The notes: a model not told the origin generated them from the sequence alone. DNA of 40,968 nt from Pseudooceanicola sp. (GCA_002709085.1 PAPR01000030.1:1-40968), one strand, 5' to 3'; counted from the first letter of the stretch, positions 18,220-25,983 are shown. A program made the numbers and translations.

Positions 18220-18534
18220 TCAGTCCTTTTTCGACACGTTCTGTGCAAAGGCGGTCTTGAACGCCGCTTGCTGATCGTCTGTCGCGCCGGTCTGGTTCTG
18301 CGCGCGCCACGCATCGTAGGGCATGCCGTAGAACGCTTCGCGCGCCTGCTCCTTTGTCAACTCGATACCGCGCTCGTCCGCAGCCTCCTGCGTCCAGCGA
18401 GACAGGCAGTTGCGGCAGAATCCGGCGAGGTTCATAAGGTCGATGTTTTGAACGTCGGGTCGGTCGTTCATCAGATGATCGCGCAACTTGCGAAAAGCGG
18501 CGGCTTCGAGTTCGATCCGGGTTTGGTCGTCCAT
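18220..18534 (-). CDS. DUF1244 family protein
   Basis: This 104-residue protein belongs to DUF1244, found in alpha- and gammaproteobacteria. Signature segments are RPDVQNIDLMNLAGFCRNCL, with a Cys-x-x-Cys pair, and FYGMPYDAWR. The family has no established role; the CxxC pair suggests metal or redox chemistry but this is a guess. It is convergent with rsmD and divergent from pyk. Confidence 0.88.
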   Translation of the reverse strand: MDDQTRIELEAAAFRKLRDHLMNDRPDVQNIDLMNLAGFCRNCLSRWTQEAADERGIELTKEQAREAFYGMPYDAWRAQNQTGATDDQQAAFKTAFAQNVSKKD

Positions 18535-18702
18535 GGTGATCCCTCGTGATGGCGTGATGCCTGCTCAAGGCTGACAGCCGCGGCGAAAATCGTCAATCGC
18601 TGCGCGGATTGCACGTGCGGGCCAGTTGTCGGTGGCAAATCCCACGGCGCATTGATAGCCTTTGCGAAAAGGCCGGTGCCCCGGCGCAGTGAGGAAGCGA
18701 GC

Positions 18703-20148
18703 ATGAGACGGCAGCGCAATACCAAGATCGTGGCGACCCTCGGGCCGTCGTCTTCGACCTACGAGATGATCCGCAAGTTGCATGAATGCGGCGCCGACGT
18801 CTTCCGTTTGAACATGAGCCACGGCAGCCACGACGAAATCCGCGAGCGGCACAGGATCATTCGCGAGGTGGAGCGCGATCTTGACAGCACGATCAGTATT
18901 CTCGCCGATCTGCAGGGGCCAAAATTGCGCGTGGGCGTTTTCGCCAATGGCTCCGAAGAGCTGGTCGAAGGCGCAAAGTTCCGCATGGACCTGAGCGATG
19001 CCGAAGGGGACGCCACCCGTGTGACCCTGCCGCACCCCGAGATTTTCCAAGTGCTGGAGGCGGGATCGAATCTTCTGGTGAACGACGGCAAGATCCGCCT
19101 CAAGGTTCTCGCGGCGGGCGAAGATTTTGCCGATTGCGAGGTGATCGCGGGCGGCACGATTTCCAACCGCAAGGGCGTGAATGTGCCTGACGTCGTCCTC
19201 CCCCTTGCCGCGTTGAGCGAGAAGGATCGCGACGATCTGGAGTTCGTCTGTCAATTGGGCGTTGACTGGCTCGCGCTGAGCTTTGTGCAGCGGGTTGAGG
19301 ATGTGACCGAAGCGCGGACGCTGGTGGGTGGACGGGCCTCCGTCCTGTCCAAGATCGAAAAGCCGGCCGCGGTGAAAGCCTTTGAAGAGATCCTCAAGGT
19401 CTCGGACGCGATCATGGTGGCGCGCGGTGATCTGGGGGTCGAACTGCCGGTTCAGAACGTGCCGCCGATCCAGAAGAAACTGGTGCGCATGTGTCGCGCT
19501 GCCGCCAAGCCGGTGATCGTTGCGACCCAGATGATGGAAAGCATGATCGAAAGCCCCGTGCCGACGCGTGCCGAAGTCTCGGACGTGGCAGCGGCGATCT
19601 ATGAGGGCACGGATGCGGTGATGCTATCGGCAGAATCCGCCGCCGGTCAGTACCCCGCCGAAGCCGTCAGCACGATGGACGCCGTGGCCCGCGAGGTCGA
19701 GGCCGATCCGAATTACCGTGAGGTGATAGAGGCCTCGCGCAAGGTGATCCGCAGTTCCGTCGCCGACGGTATCGTCGTGGCCGCACGCGAGATTGCCGAG
19801 GCAACCGATATCAAGGCGATCTGCTGTTTCACGCAAGGCGGCACCACGGCCTTGCTGACATCGCGCGAACGGCCGAGCGTGCCGATCCTGGCGCTCAGCC
19901 CGCTACGGGATACGGCGCGCAAGCTGGCGCTGAGCTGGGGTGTGACCTGCTACGTGACGGGCGAGGTCAGCCGGTTCAAACAAGCGGTGGTCAACGGTGC
20001 GCGGATGGCGCGGACCAAGGGGTTCGCGACCGAACAGGACCAGATCGTCGTCATGGCGGGGGTTCCGTTCAACGTGCCGGGCACGACCAACATCCTGCGG
20101 GTCGCGCCCTGTGAGGAACGGCTGATCTTTCCGTCTGATCAGGAATAG
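18703..20148 (+). CDS. pyk: Pyruvate kinase
   Basis: The 481-residue enzyme makes pyruvate and ATP from phosphoenolpyruvate and ADP, the last step of glycolysis and the Entner-Doudoroff route. Its N-terminus is NTKIVATLGPSSS, followed by FRLNMSHGSHDE, LADLQGPKLRVG, the metal/active-site block MVARGDLGVELP and ATQMMESM. The ATG chosen has GAGGAAG upstream and begins right before the conserved core; a longer reading adds 17 atypical residues. A small membrane-protein gene starts four bases after the stop. Confidence 0.97.
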   Translation: MRRQRNTKIVATLGPSSSTYEMIRKLHECGADVFRLNMSHGSHDEIRERHRIIREVERDLDSTISILADLQGPKLRVGVFANGSEELVEGAKFRMDLSDAEGDATRVTLPHPEIFQVLEAGSNLLVNDGKIRLKVLAAGEDFADCEVIAGGTISNRKGVNVPDVVLPLAALSEKDRDDLEFVCQLGVDWLALSFVQRVEDVTEARTLVGGRASVLSKIEKPAAVKAFEEILKVSDAIMVARGDLGVELPVQNVPPIQKKLVRMCRAAAKPVIVATQMMESMIESPVPTRAEVSDVAAAIYEGTDAVMLSAESAAGQYPAEAVSTMDAVAREVEADPNYREVIEASRKVIRSSVADGIVVAAREIAEATDIKAICCFTQGGTTALLTSRERPSVPILALSPLRDTARKLALSWGVTCYVTGEVSRFKQAVVNGARMARTKGFATEQDQIVVMAGVPFNVPGTTNILRVAPCEERLIFPSDQE

Positions 20149-20152
20149 CTCG

Positions 20153-20377
20153 ATGGACAGCGATCTCATCATGGTGGCGGGGATCCTGATCCTCATGCTT
20201 TCGATCCCCTCGGCCATTTCTGCCTATGCGGACGGCCGGGGGCCCTGGGTTGCGCTGGTCGTCGTGATCCTGGGGGCGGCGGTTCTGGGGTGGGGGTGGC
20301 AGAACCATCCCACCGAGATGACGCTGACCGAGGTGCCGCATGTCATCATCCGCGTGTTGGCGCGCGTCATCCCTTAG
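20153..20377 (+). CDS. Small hydrophobic protein downstream of pyk
   Basis: The 74-residue protein has two predicted membrane helices (about 6-24 and 32-48) and a short C-terminal tail (VPHVIIRVLARVIP). It begins four bases after pyk, so it is very likely cotranscribed. I do not recognise a named family, and no function can be assigned beyond an integral membrane location. Confidence 0.7.
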   Translation: MDSDLIMVAGILILMLSIPSAISAYADGRGPWVALVVVILGAAVLGWGWQNHPTEMTLTEVPHVIIRVLARVIP

Positions 20378-20454
20378 GTCGGGCCGGTTCCTCGGGGTGG
20401 GAGGAGAGCCGGGCAAGGGCCGGATGTTGCCGGTGTGACGTCCCCGCTTTTCAC

Positions 20455-20483
20455 TTGCCATGAAGGGCCGCGCGCCCTATACG
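20455..20483 (+). promoter_or_regulatory. Sigma-70 promoter of rpmI-rplT
   Basis: TTGCCA (5 of 6 consensus) and TATACG (4 of 6) are separated by exactly 17 bases. A start near 20490 would leave an untranslated leader of about 70 bases before rpmI. That leader could hold the L20 autoregulatory site known in other bacteria, but no clear mimic of the 23S site was recognised. Confidence 0.65.
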
Positions 20484-20559
20484 GCCCGCTCAGCCGCGCG
20501 ACCGGTCCAAGTGGCATACCGAGTCGCGCTTACAACCGTTCAAGACCAAGGAGACGGAA

Positions 20560-20760
20560 ATGCCCAAGATGAAGACCAAATCGAGCTGCAAGAAGCGGTT
20601 CAAGATTTCGGCGACTGGCAAGGTCATCGGCGGCCAGGCCGGCAAGCGCCACGGCATGATCAAGCGCAGCACCAAATTCATCCGCGACGCCCGCGGAACC
20701 ACCGTCCTGTCAGAACCTGATGCGAAAATCATCAAGTCCATGATGCCGTACGACCGCTAA
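20560..20760 (+). CDS. rpmI: 50S ribosomal protein L35
   Basis: The 66-residue basic protein [20 protein letters not shown] is a typical bL35, with the conserved [11 protein letters not shown] segment. It is a late-assembly protein of the large ribosomal subunit. An AAGGAGACGG ribosome site precedes it, and rplT follows after 13 bases. Confidence 0.98.
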   Translation: MPKMKTKSSCKKRFKISATGKVIGGQAGKRHGMIKRSTKFIRDARGTTVLSEPDAKIIKSMMPYDR

Positions 20761-20773
20761 GAGGAGAAACAGC

Positions 20774-21136
20774 ATGTCTCGAGTCAAAAGCGGTACCGTC
20801 ACCCACGCCCGTCACAAGAAAATCCTGAAGTCGGCCAAAGGTTACTACGGTCGCCGGTCCACGACCTTCAAGGTGGCGACCCAGGCGGTCGACAAGGCCA
20901 ACCAATACGCCACGCGTGACCGCAAGAACCGCAAGCGGAGCTTCCGCGCCCTGTGGATCCAGCGGATCAACGCCGCGGTCCGGTCGCATGACGAAGCGCT
21001 GACCTATTCGCGCTTCATCAACGGTTTGGCGCTGGCCGGGATCGAGGTGGACCGCAAGGTTCTGGCCGATCTCGCCGTGCATGAGCCCGACGCCTTCGGA
21101 TCGATCGTCGATCAGGCGAAAGCCGCACTGGCCTGA
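20774..21136 (+). CDS. rplT: 50S ribosomal protein L20
   Basis: The 120-residue bL20 starts [19 protein letters not shown] and contains [13 protein letters not shown] and [21 protein letters not shown]. It binds 23S rRNA early in assembly. It is cotranscribed with rpmI (AGAGGAGAAAC ribosome site). The usual neighbour pheS is displaced about 6.3 kb downstream by other genes and an insertion sequence. Confidence 0.98.
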   Translation: MSRVKSGTVTHARHKKILKSAKGYYGRRSTTFKVATQAVDKANQYATRDRKNRKRSFRALWIQRINAAVRSHDEALTYSRFINGLALAGIEVDRKVLADLAVHEPDAFGSIVDQAKAALA

Positions 21137-21147
21137 ATTGGTCGGAT

Positions 21148-21188
21148 ACGAATTAGCAAAGGCCGTCCCTCGGGGCGGCCTTTTGCAT
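21148..21188 (+). repeat. 41-nt direct repeat, copy A (contains rplT terminator)
   Basis: It starts ACGAATTAGCAAAGGCC and ends CTTTTGCAT. A second copy with a single mismatch lies at 24591-24631. The similarity stops exactly at both ends. The two copies flank a lower-G+C block with an insertion sequence. Confidence 0.9.
21161..21184 (+). terminator. Rho-independent terminator of rpmI-rplT
   Basis: GGCCGTCCC pairs with GGGGCGGCC (one G-U pair, very short loop) and is followed by TTTT, 24 bases after the rplT stop. Confidence 0.9.
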
Positions 21189-21247
21189 TTCGTGTGTAAC
21201 TCGTGGCCAAGCTCCCTGTGGGCCTGACGCTATGTCCGACAAATCTT

Positions 21248-21265
21248 CCCGAAGAAATCTTCGGG
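21248..21265. repeat. 7-bp perfect hairpin in the rplT-hydrolase gap
   Basis: CCCGAAG pairs with CTTCGGG around AAAT. It lies downstream of both converging genes and may help end the hydrolase transcript, but lacks a T-tract. The remaining 21189-21379 sequence shows no gene. Confidence 0.4.
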
Positions 21266-21379
21266 AGTCCTTCGCGCCGGAGGTCGGCTTGGCGGGACGA
21301 AGCTGCCGTTCGACCCACAAGTCCGAAGGTCTGCTTCCATTTATTCTGGAAGTGTCCTGATGACGTAGGACCGCTATGA

Positions 21380-22570
21380 TTAAGCCTGTGAGCCGTCTAA
21401 AAACATCTGAATTTCTTGCATCATCATGGTCCATGTTTCCTCTTGAGGGAGAGGGATATGGTTCCTGCTTTCAAGCGAAACGTACCTCGCACCTTCGATT
21501 TCACTTGCGAGTAATCGTCCCTGTGCGACAGGCTGTATCGCGTCTGAGATCGCATGAATGACCAGTGTGGGCGTGCGAATGCACGCCAATACTTCTGATA
21601 CATCAAACCTGTCAATTATTTGTCTCAAACGTGCTGCATTTTCCGGCGATATCGTTTCAGTTTGCATCTTCACAAAGCTTGCCAACTGCGCAGGTGTGGC
21701 ATCTGGCAAGAACAGGGTCGAGAACGCATTTACAAATGGGCTGTCCGCCTTGCCCCAACCTGCCCTGATGAGGCCTATTACAGTTTCTTCATCAATGTCG
21801 CCCGGTGCCGCTTCGCGCAATGAGCGTCCCTTCACATACCCGCCATACAAAACCAATCCGCTGACCCGCTCGGGATACCGTTGGGCAAAGCGGATGGCGA
21901 CCGGTACTGCTTGCGACGCTGCGAAGATCGGGAAACGATCCAAATTGTTGGCGTCGGCAACGGCTATTAGGTCGTCGGCAAAGGCATCAATATCCGCGTC
22001 AACAAGATCGCGAGAGGACAGCCCTGTGCCCCTTTGATCATAACGGTAAAGCGTGTTCTTGCGATCAAGCGTTTCGATCAATGGCCGCCAGACCGGGCTC
22101 TGCCAATCAAGTTCCAAGTGTGAAAGCCAATGGGCAACCCGGACCAAAGGCGGGCCATTCCCGCTCTTGGAGAACGCAATTCTTGCGCCGTGAGAGGATC
22201 GGGTGAATCTAATGCTTTGCGTATCGGAGCGCTCGGGATCGGGCGTTTGCGCTGCGGCTTCGGCTGTTCTCACTTCGACATTCAGCTGAAAACCTCTGCC
22301 ATGGACTGTTTTGATAATGGCCTGTGCCCGCCCCGTATCTCCGACAGCCTTTCGGGCGGCGTTGATCCGTGCGCTGATCGTCGCGTCAGAAACGCTTAGC
22401 CCGTGCCAGACGGTTTCGACAAGGTCGTCCTTGGTCATCAATCGACCCTTTTGATCGACAAGGAACAATAACAGATCAAAGACCTGTGGTTCGAGGTGAA
22501 CCGGCAGCCCATCGCGCAAAAACAGGTGCTTGTCAGGGTCGATCAGGCAGTTTGCGAATTCATATGCCAT
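21380..22570 (-). CDS. OmpR-type winged-helix domain fused to an alpha/beta hydrolase
   Basis: The 396-residue protein has an N-terminal CadC/ToxR-like winged helix (about 1-100, including LEPQVFDLLLFLVDQKGRLMT in two runs and KTVHGRGFQL). After a linker comes an alpha/beta hydrolase fold (about 125-390). The likely triad is Ser219, Asp343 and His371. The nucleophile elbow reads Ala-Ala-Ser-Gln-Ala instead of Gly-x-Ser-x-Gly. No membrane helix is seen, so the domain pair would be a cytoplasmic regulator sensing or altering a small molecule; this is inference. The start chosen (MAYEFANCLI) precedes the conserved domain; 25 more residues could be read upstream. G+C is lower than in its neighbours. 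Confidence 0.8.
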   Translation of the reverse strand: MAYEFANCLIDPDKHLFLRDGLPVHLEPQVFDLLLFLVDQKGRLMTKDDLVETVWHGLSVSDATISARINAARKAVGDTGRAQAIIKTVHGRGFQLNVEVRTAEAAAQTPDPERSDTQSIRFTRSSHGARIAFSKSGNGPPLVRVAHWLSHLELDWQSPVWRPLIETLDRKNTLYRYDQRGTGLSSRDLVDADIDAFADDLIAVADANNLDRFPIFAASQAVPVAIRFAQRYPERVSGLVLYGGYVKGRSLREAAPGDIDEETVIGLIRAGWGKADSPFVNAFSTLFLPDATPAQLASFVKMQTETISPENAARLRQIIDRFDVSEVLACIRTPTLVIHAISDAIQPVAQGRLLASEIEGARYVSLESRNHIPLPQEETWTMMMQEIQMFLDGSQA

Positions 22571-22727
22571 CGCACATTGATGCGGCAATATGGCGGCGAT
22601 AATCAAGGGCTTCGGGTCCAGACCAGGCAGAAATATTGAAATCACAAGAAAACCTAAAGAGCGCCTTCAAGCTATGGCGAGGCGAATGTGGTTCTTTGAG
22701 TGCAGAACACATCAAGGAGTTTTCGCC

Positions 22728-22910
22728 ATGCAAAAATATGAAACACCAGAGATTAAGCGCCACCCTGACGGGTCGATTGATACCGCACATTATATGAAAA
22801 TCGGACGTCAGGAACGTGCAGATCAGGCGCGTAAGCTGGCCAAGGCAGCAATGCCGAAGCGCCGAACCTTTTCTTTGCTGTCTTGGTTTCTCAGGACATC
22901 CGTGACCTGA
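22728..22910 (+). CDS. Small 60-residue protein divergent from the winged-helix hydrolase
   Basis: The frame starts with a well-placed AAGGAG site ten bases before ATG and reads MQKYETPEIKRHPDGSIDTA, then a basic, Arg/Lys-rich middle and a hydrophobic Phe/Leu/Trp-rich end. There is no signal peptide and I recognise no named family. The good ribosome site and the divergent position next to a regulator-like gene argue that it is real and may be controlled by that regulator. It shares the islet's lower G+C. Confidence 0.55.
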   Translation: MQKYETPEIKRHPDGSIDTAHYMKIGRQERADQARKLAKAAMPKRRTFSLLSWFLRTSVT

Positions 22911-22930
22911 TTAGACATCCTTCAGAGTGT

Positions 22931-22972
22931 GCCGATTTGAGGATCTGGCCAGTCCTCGACTTTAGAATCGGC
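22931..22972. terminator. Nested inverted repeat after the small protein gene
   Basis: GCCGATT (22931-22937) pairs with AATCGGC (22966-22972), and inside it GAGGA pairs with TCCTC around the palindromic CTGGCCAG. It lies 20 bases after the 60-residue gene and eight bases before the insertion sequence. A terminator role is only positional, since there is no T-tract. Confidence 0.35.
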
Positions 22973-23007
22973 CCTGACCCTGATCTTGCCCCTGTTTCAC
23001 CGGACAC

Positions 23008-23955
23008 TCAGGCGGTTGTGGTTTGAGCTGCGATAAACTCGCGTGGTGAGCGCATCTTCAGCCCTGAATGCGGATGATTGTCGTTATAGTCCTCGAACCA
23101 CCCGGCGATCAATCCAAGGACGGTGGCGGCGTCTGGCAGCGGCGTGATGTTCACGTAATCCCGCTTCAGCGTGTTGACGAAGGCCTCTGATACACCATTG
23201 CTCTGCGGGCTCTTTACCGGTGTGTAGCAGGGCTTCAGGCCGAGCTGCCGGGCGAAGATGCGGGTGTCCTTGGCGATGTAGGGCGAGCCGTTGTCGGTGA
23301 GCATCTCGACCTGGTGCGGCGCACGGTGACCGTCAAACCGCGCCTCCACCGCCGCCAGCATCATGTCGCGCACGTCCGATCCGCTGATGCCTGCGTTCAC
23401 CACGGCGCACCAGGCGATGATTTCACGGTCGTGAGCGTCGATGATGAATGCGCCACGCACGATGTCACCATTCCAGCATGTGAACTCGAAGCCGTCTGAG
23501 CACCCGCTGACCGGCAGGCGATTTGCAAGGCAAATCTGCCGAGAGGGGCGCAGGTTCGATCGCATGGTCACGACTTTGCCATTGTGCGCGCGATCGGACC
23601 GTTCGGTGTAGCGACGCGCCAACAGCAGGTTCTGGGCCTGCATGATCCGGTAGACGCGTTTGTGATTAACAGGCGCTGCGTCTTGCGCCCGTAATTGCCG
23701 GTTCAGGATGGCTGTGATGCGGCGATAGCCATAGGTCGGACGCGCTGCCACGAGCTTGGTGATCAGCGGCACCACGTTCATGGCCTCACTCGAACGCATG
23801 GCGTTCGGCCATTCACCGTCTTGCGCTTTATGGTAGCGCCGACGCGGCTTCGCGCTTCCCGTCACGCGGGCGTGCAGGTTTGCTCTGGAGACGCCCAGGG
23901 TCTCGGCTACGACGCTCATTGGGAACCGTCCTTCGGCTGCGACTGCACATGCCAC
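23008..23955 (-). CDS. IS3-family transposase OrfB (DDE integrase domain)
   Basis: The 315-residue frame carries the helix-turn-helix-like N-terminal segment and an rve-type catalytic core. The DDE residues are Asp154 (CSDGFEFTCWNGD), Asp221 (LTDNGSPY) and Glu257 (GVSEAFVNTLKRD), as in IS2-type elements. The frame opens without a good ribosome site; a GTG marks its nominal start. It is most likely made as an OrfAB fusion by -1 slippage at the end of orfA, with OrfB alone as a minor product. The frame is uninterrupted. Confidence 0.93.
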   Translation of the reverse strand: MACAVAAEGRFPMSVVAETLGVSRANLHARVTGSAKPRRRYHKAQDGEWPNAMRSSEAMNVVPLITKLVAARPTYGYRRITAILNRQLRAQDAAPVNHKRVYRIMQAQNLLLARRYTERSDRAHNGKVVTMRSNLRPSRQICLANRLPVSGCSDGFEFTCWNGDIVRGAFIIDAHDREIIAWCAVVNAGISGSDVRDMMLAAVEARFDGHRAPHQVEMLTDNGSPYIAKDTRIFARQLGLKPCYTPVKSPQSNGVSEAFVNTLKRDYVNITPLPDAATVLGLIAGWFEDYNDNHPHSGLKMRSPREFIAAQTTTA

Positions 23956-24299
23956 GTCAGTTTTTTTGAGCGTGACTTGTCGAGCGCTTCCTTCAGGATC
24001 TCGACTTCCAGCGTCTTGCGCCCGAGCTGGCGCTCCAACTCGCGGATGCGGTCTTCCATCTGCCGGACGGCGCGATTGCTTGTGACGTCATCGTCCCCGG
24101 ACACGGCCACGGCCCCTCCCTCCAGCATCAGACGCCGCCAACGATACAGCAAGTTCGGCGCGACGCCATTGCGGCGCGCAACGGCGGAAATGCTGGCGGT
24201 CTCGTCCAGCGTCTCCTCCACAATCCGCAGCTTCTCGGATGACGACCAGCGGCGCCGGCGGCCGCCATCGGTGATGATCTCATAGTCAGACATAAGCAC
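23916..24299 (-). CDS. IS3-family transposase OrfA (helix-turn-helix/leucine zipper)
   Basis: The 127-residue protein binds the element's ends. A helix-turn-helix of the Tnp_1 type occupies about residues 17-60 (RRWSSSEKLRIVEETL, then ISAVARRNGVAPNLLYRWRR). A heptad-like segment follows (MEDRIRELERQLGRKTLEVE in part, about 80-102), the zipper used for multimerisation. The last 40 bases overlap orfB in the -1 frame, and the slippery run lies inside its end. Confidence 0.92.
   Translation of the reverse strand: MLMSDYEIITDGGRRRRWSSSEKLRIVEETLDETASISAVARRNGVAPNLLYRWRRLMLEGGAVAVSGDDDVTSNRAVRQMEDRIRELERQLGRKTLEVEILKEALDKSRSKKLTWHVQSQPKDGSQ
23961..23967 (-). promoter_or_regulatory. Probable -1 ribosomal frameshift site (A7)
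   Basis: On the coding strand the orfA codons TCA AAA AAA CTG contain seven A residues. Slipping back one base gives AAA AAA ACT GAC GTG GCA, which joins directly to the conserved OrfB N-terminus. This is the usual IS3-family mechanism for making OrfAB. Confidence 0.8.
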
Positions 24300-24369
24300 G
24301 TGCTTAGGGATATCCCCAAGCCTCCATGGTTATGCCCAAGTGTCCGATCGAAAGGGGGGCCAGTTCAGA

Positions 24370-24418
24370 CCCCAGAAACCGAAAAGCGTCTTGATAGACA
24401 ATTCTCCGGTTTCTGGGG
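24370..24418. repeat. 12-bp perfect inverted repeat at the IS target
   Basis: CCCCAGAAACCG (24370-24381) pairs perfectly with CGGTTTCTGGGG (24407-24418) around a 25-base loop. Part of the left arm is also the target duplication, so the IS entered the edge of this pre-existing palindrome. The remaining bases up to 24590 show no gene. Confidence 0.85.
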
Positions 24419-24590
24419 AGCTGACCATTTAGCCAATCGCACCTCGCGGAGATTTTTTGCTTCCGCAAGAGAAAAGCGACTGAATGAGGTCAATGGGAAA
24501 TCCAAAGTGGACCTTCACCCACTTTGCAGCATCGAGAACTTTGGGCTCGAAGCCGACATTGCGCTCCGAGCCCTTAGCCCCATATGCACC

Positions 24591-24631
24591 ACGAATTAGC
24601 AAAGGCCGTCCCTCGGGGCGGACTTTTGCAT
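24591..24631 (+). repeat. 41-nt direct repeat, copy B (degenerate rplT terminator)
   Basis: It is identical to 21148-21188 except for one C-to-A change in the right arm of the hairpin (GGGGCGGAC instead of GGGGCGGCC). It lies 24 bases after the stop codon of the leftward 428-residue gene, with nothing to terminate on the plus strand, which supports an origin by duplication or insertion. Confidence 0.9.
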
Positions 24632-24654
24632 ATTGGCGTCCCTTGTGGCGGCGG

Positions 24655-25941
24655 TCAGGTGGTGAGGACCTTGGCCCCGTCCAGCCCGATGGAGACCCGG
24701 TGACCGGCCTGGATGTCGGCCTCGAAGGCTTCGGCAACCGCGTGCAGAATCTTGGCCTCTGTCCAGCGACCGGCCCAGACATCCGGCATCACGGGTCCGA
24801 GGGCATGCCGGACGAGATAGAAAAACAGCTCACGCAATTCGCACCGCGCGCGCCGCAGGCTGGTCGCCTCCCGCCCTGTCAGGCCGTGAGCGTCCGCGCT
24901 GACTTCCCACAGGATGCGCAGGATGGCGTTGCAGGTGACATCGGGATCGTCACTGTGCTGCATCATGTCCATCAGGCCCTCGCGAAAGGCCGGGACATCC
25001 ATGCCGAGCATGATCTGCGGATCGACCTCCATCGCAGAGAGATAGGTGGCGGCATAAGCGGCGGCCCCCATTTTTTCATGGGTCTTGGCCCAGGCGATAT
25101 TCGCAAATGACGAAACCGAGTCCGCCTCGCCATACCAGCGCGGCAACATATTAAGACCATGCACCGCAAACGGGGTGAGCGTTGTCGGATCGCTGCGACG
25201 CCAGCGGGTGAACAGGCTGAACAGGTCTTCCATGGTGGAGCCTTCGGCGGCGCGAACCCGGTAATTGACCTCTGCGAAATAGGCGGAATGCGGGGCCTGC
25301 GGTGCGATCTCTTCGAGAATCTGATGGGCGGTGTCGAAACACGTCCGCGCGGCGTCCAGCCTGTCCGGGGTCAAGTCCTGGGTCTGGTCACTGCCGTGCC
25401 GTGCCCAGCCCAGTTCGAGAAAAAGCTGCGCAGCCAGGAAATGCAGCGCCGGATCGGGCTCTGCCAGCACAATGCAATCGAGCAGAGGTTCAAACAGGGC
25501 GTCGGGCAATTCCGCTTCATTGACCGGCTGGCCCCGGTCCAGTTTGCGACAGGTCTCGGGGCCCGCGATATGGCGGAACAATTCAATCGCGATAGCTGGG
25601 GCGATGCGGGCACCCGAGGGGAGCGCGGCGCGACGTCGGTCCAGCTTGCCTAGACGTTGGCCGAGCGCCGGCCAATCGCGTGCCGACCACTCCAGAATGG
25701 CCGAATTCAGAGGCCCGGCGAGCGCCTTTTTGTCCGGGTGCCCGGTCAGCACAGTCAGCGCGATCCGATCCGCCAGATGTTCGGTCGACAGGCGCTGAAC
25801 CGACAGGACCTCGGCCCTTTGCCGTTTGCGCTGAACACTCCGCGCGAGGGCCGCGGGAATAGTCAGGGTGTTTGATACGAGACGCAGTGCGAGCGGCATG
25901 CGGGTGGTGTCATGAGAATAGGTTTGGGCAGCTTGGGGCAT
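24655..25941 (-). CDS. Conserved-looking 428-residue protein of unknown function
   Basis: I do not recognise a family. The protein is soluble, with no signal peptide or membrane helix, mostly alpha-helical in look, and rich in Ala, Leu, Arg and Asp. Segments such as HFLAAQLFLELGWARHGSD and AYFAEVNYRVRAAEGST resemble tetratricopeptide- or Sel1-like helical repeats, but no repeat unit could be set out. Codon use and G+C match the core genome, so it is not part of the islet. Met15 (25899) is an alternative start. It is divergent from the glutaredoxin-MauE gene, sharing a 160-base promoter region. Confidence 0.75.
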   Translation of the reverse strand: MPQAAQTYSHDTTRMPLALRLVSNTLTIPAALARSVQRKRQRAEVLSVQRLSTEHLADRIALTVLTGHPDKKALAGPLNSAILEWSARDWPALGQRLGKLDRRRAALPSGARIAPAIAIELFRHIAGPETCRKLDRGQPVNEAELPDALFEPLLDCIVLAEPDPALHFLAAQLFLELGWARHGSDQTQDLTPDRLDAARTCFDTAHQILEEIAPQAPHSAYFAEVNYRVRAAEGSTMEDLFSLFTRWRRSDPTTLTPFAVHGLNMLPRWYGEADSVSSFANIAWAKTHEKMGAAAYAATYLSAMEVDPQIMLGMDVPAFREGLMDMMQHSDDPDVTCNAILRILWEVSADAHGLTGREATSLRRARCELRELFFYLVRHALGPVMPDVWAGRWTEAKILHAVAEAFEADIQAGHRVSIGLDGAKVLTT

Positions 25942-25965
25942 TGTGTCGGTTCCAATCGCTCGGGT

Positions 25966-25983
25966 TAACCAAGACTAACCAAG
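25966..25983. repeat. Direct repeat TAACCAAG x2 in a divergent promoter region
   Basis: TAACCAAG occurs at 25966-25973 and 25976-25983, ten bases apart, which is one helical turn. The first copy is part of the palindrome GGTTAACC. It lies just before the 428-residue gene and upstream of the glutaredoxin-MauE gene, a suitable place for a regulator. It resembles CtrA half-sites, but the spacing does not fit the full CtrA box. Confidence 0.5.

Larger units (their letters stand above)
22981..24367 (-). mobile_element. Complete IS3-family insertion sequence, IS2-like subgroup (1387 bp)
   Basis: The element begins TGATCTTGCCCC and ends, on the same strand, GGGGCCAGTTCA. The two ends match as imperfect inverted repeats of about 30 bases sharing the core CGGACACT. 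Both ends obey the TG...CA rule of the family. The 5-bp sequence GACCC is duplicated directly outside (22976-22980 and 24368-24372). It carries overlapping orfA and orfB with an A7 frameshift site between them, and an intact DDE triad. All parts needed for transposition appear present, so the copy looks recent and possibly active. Confidence 0.93.

Noticed and set aside
24429-24590. Minus-strand fragment reading ERNVGFEPKVLDAAKWVKVH
   Set aside because: It looks protein-like over a short stretch, but has no start, runs through repeat copy B, and matches no family I recognise.
25965-25983. Full CtrA box (TTAA-N7-TTAA)
   Set aside because: The second half reads CTAA at a six-base spacing, so the match is too poor for a call. 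Kept only as a direct repeat.
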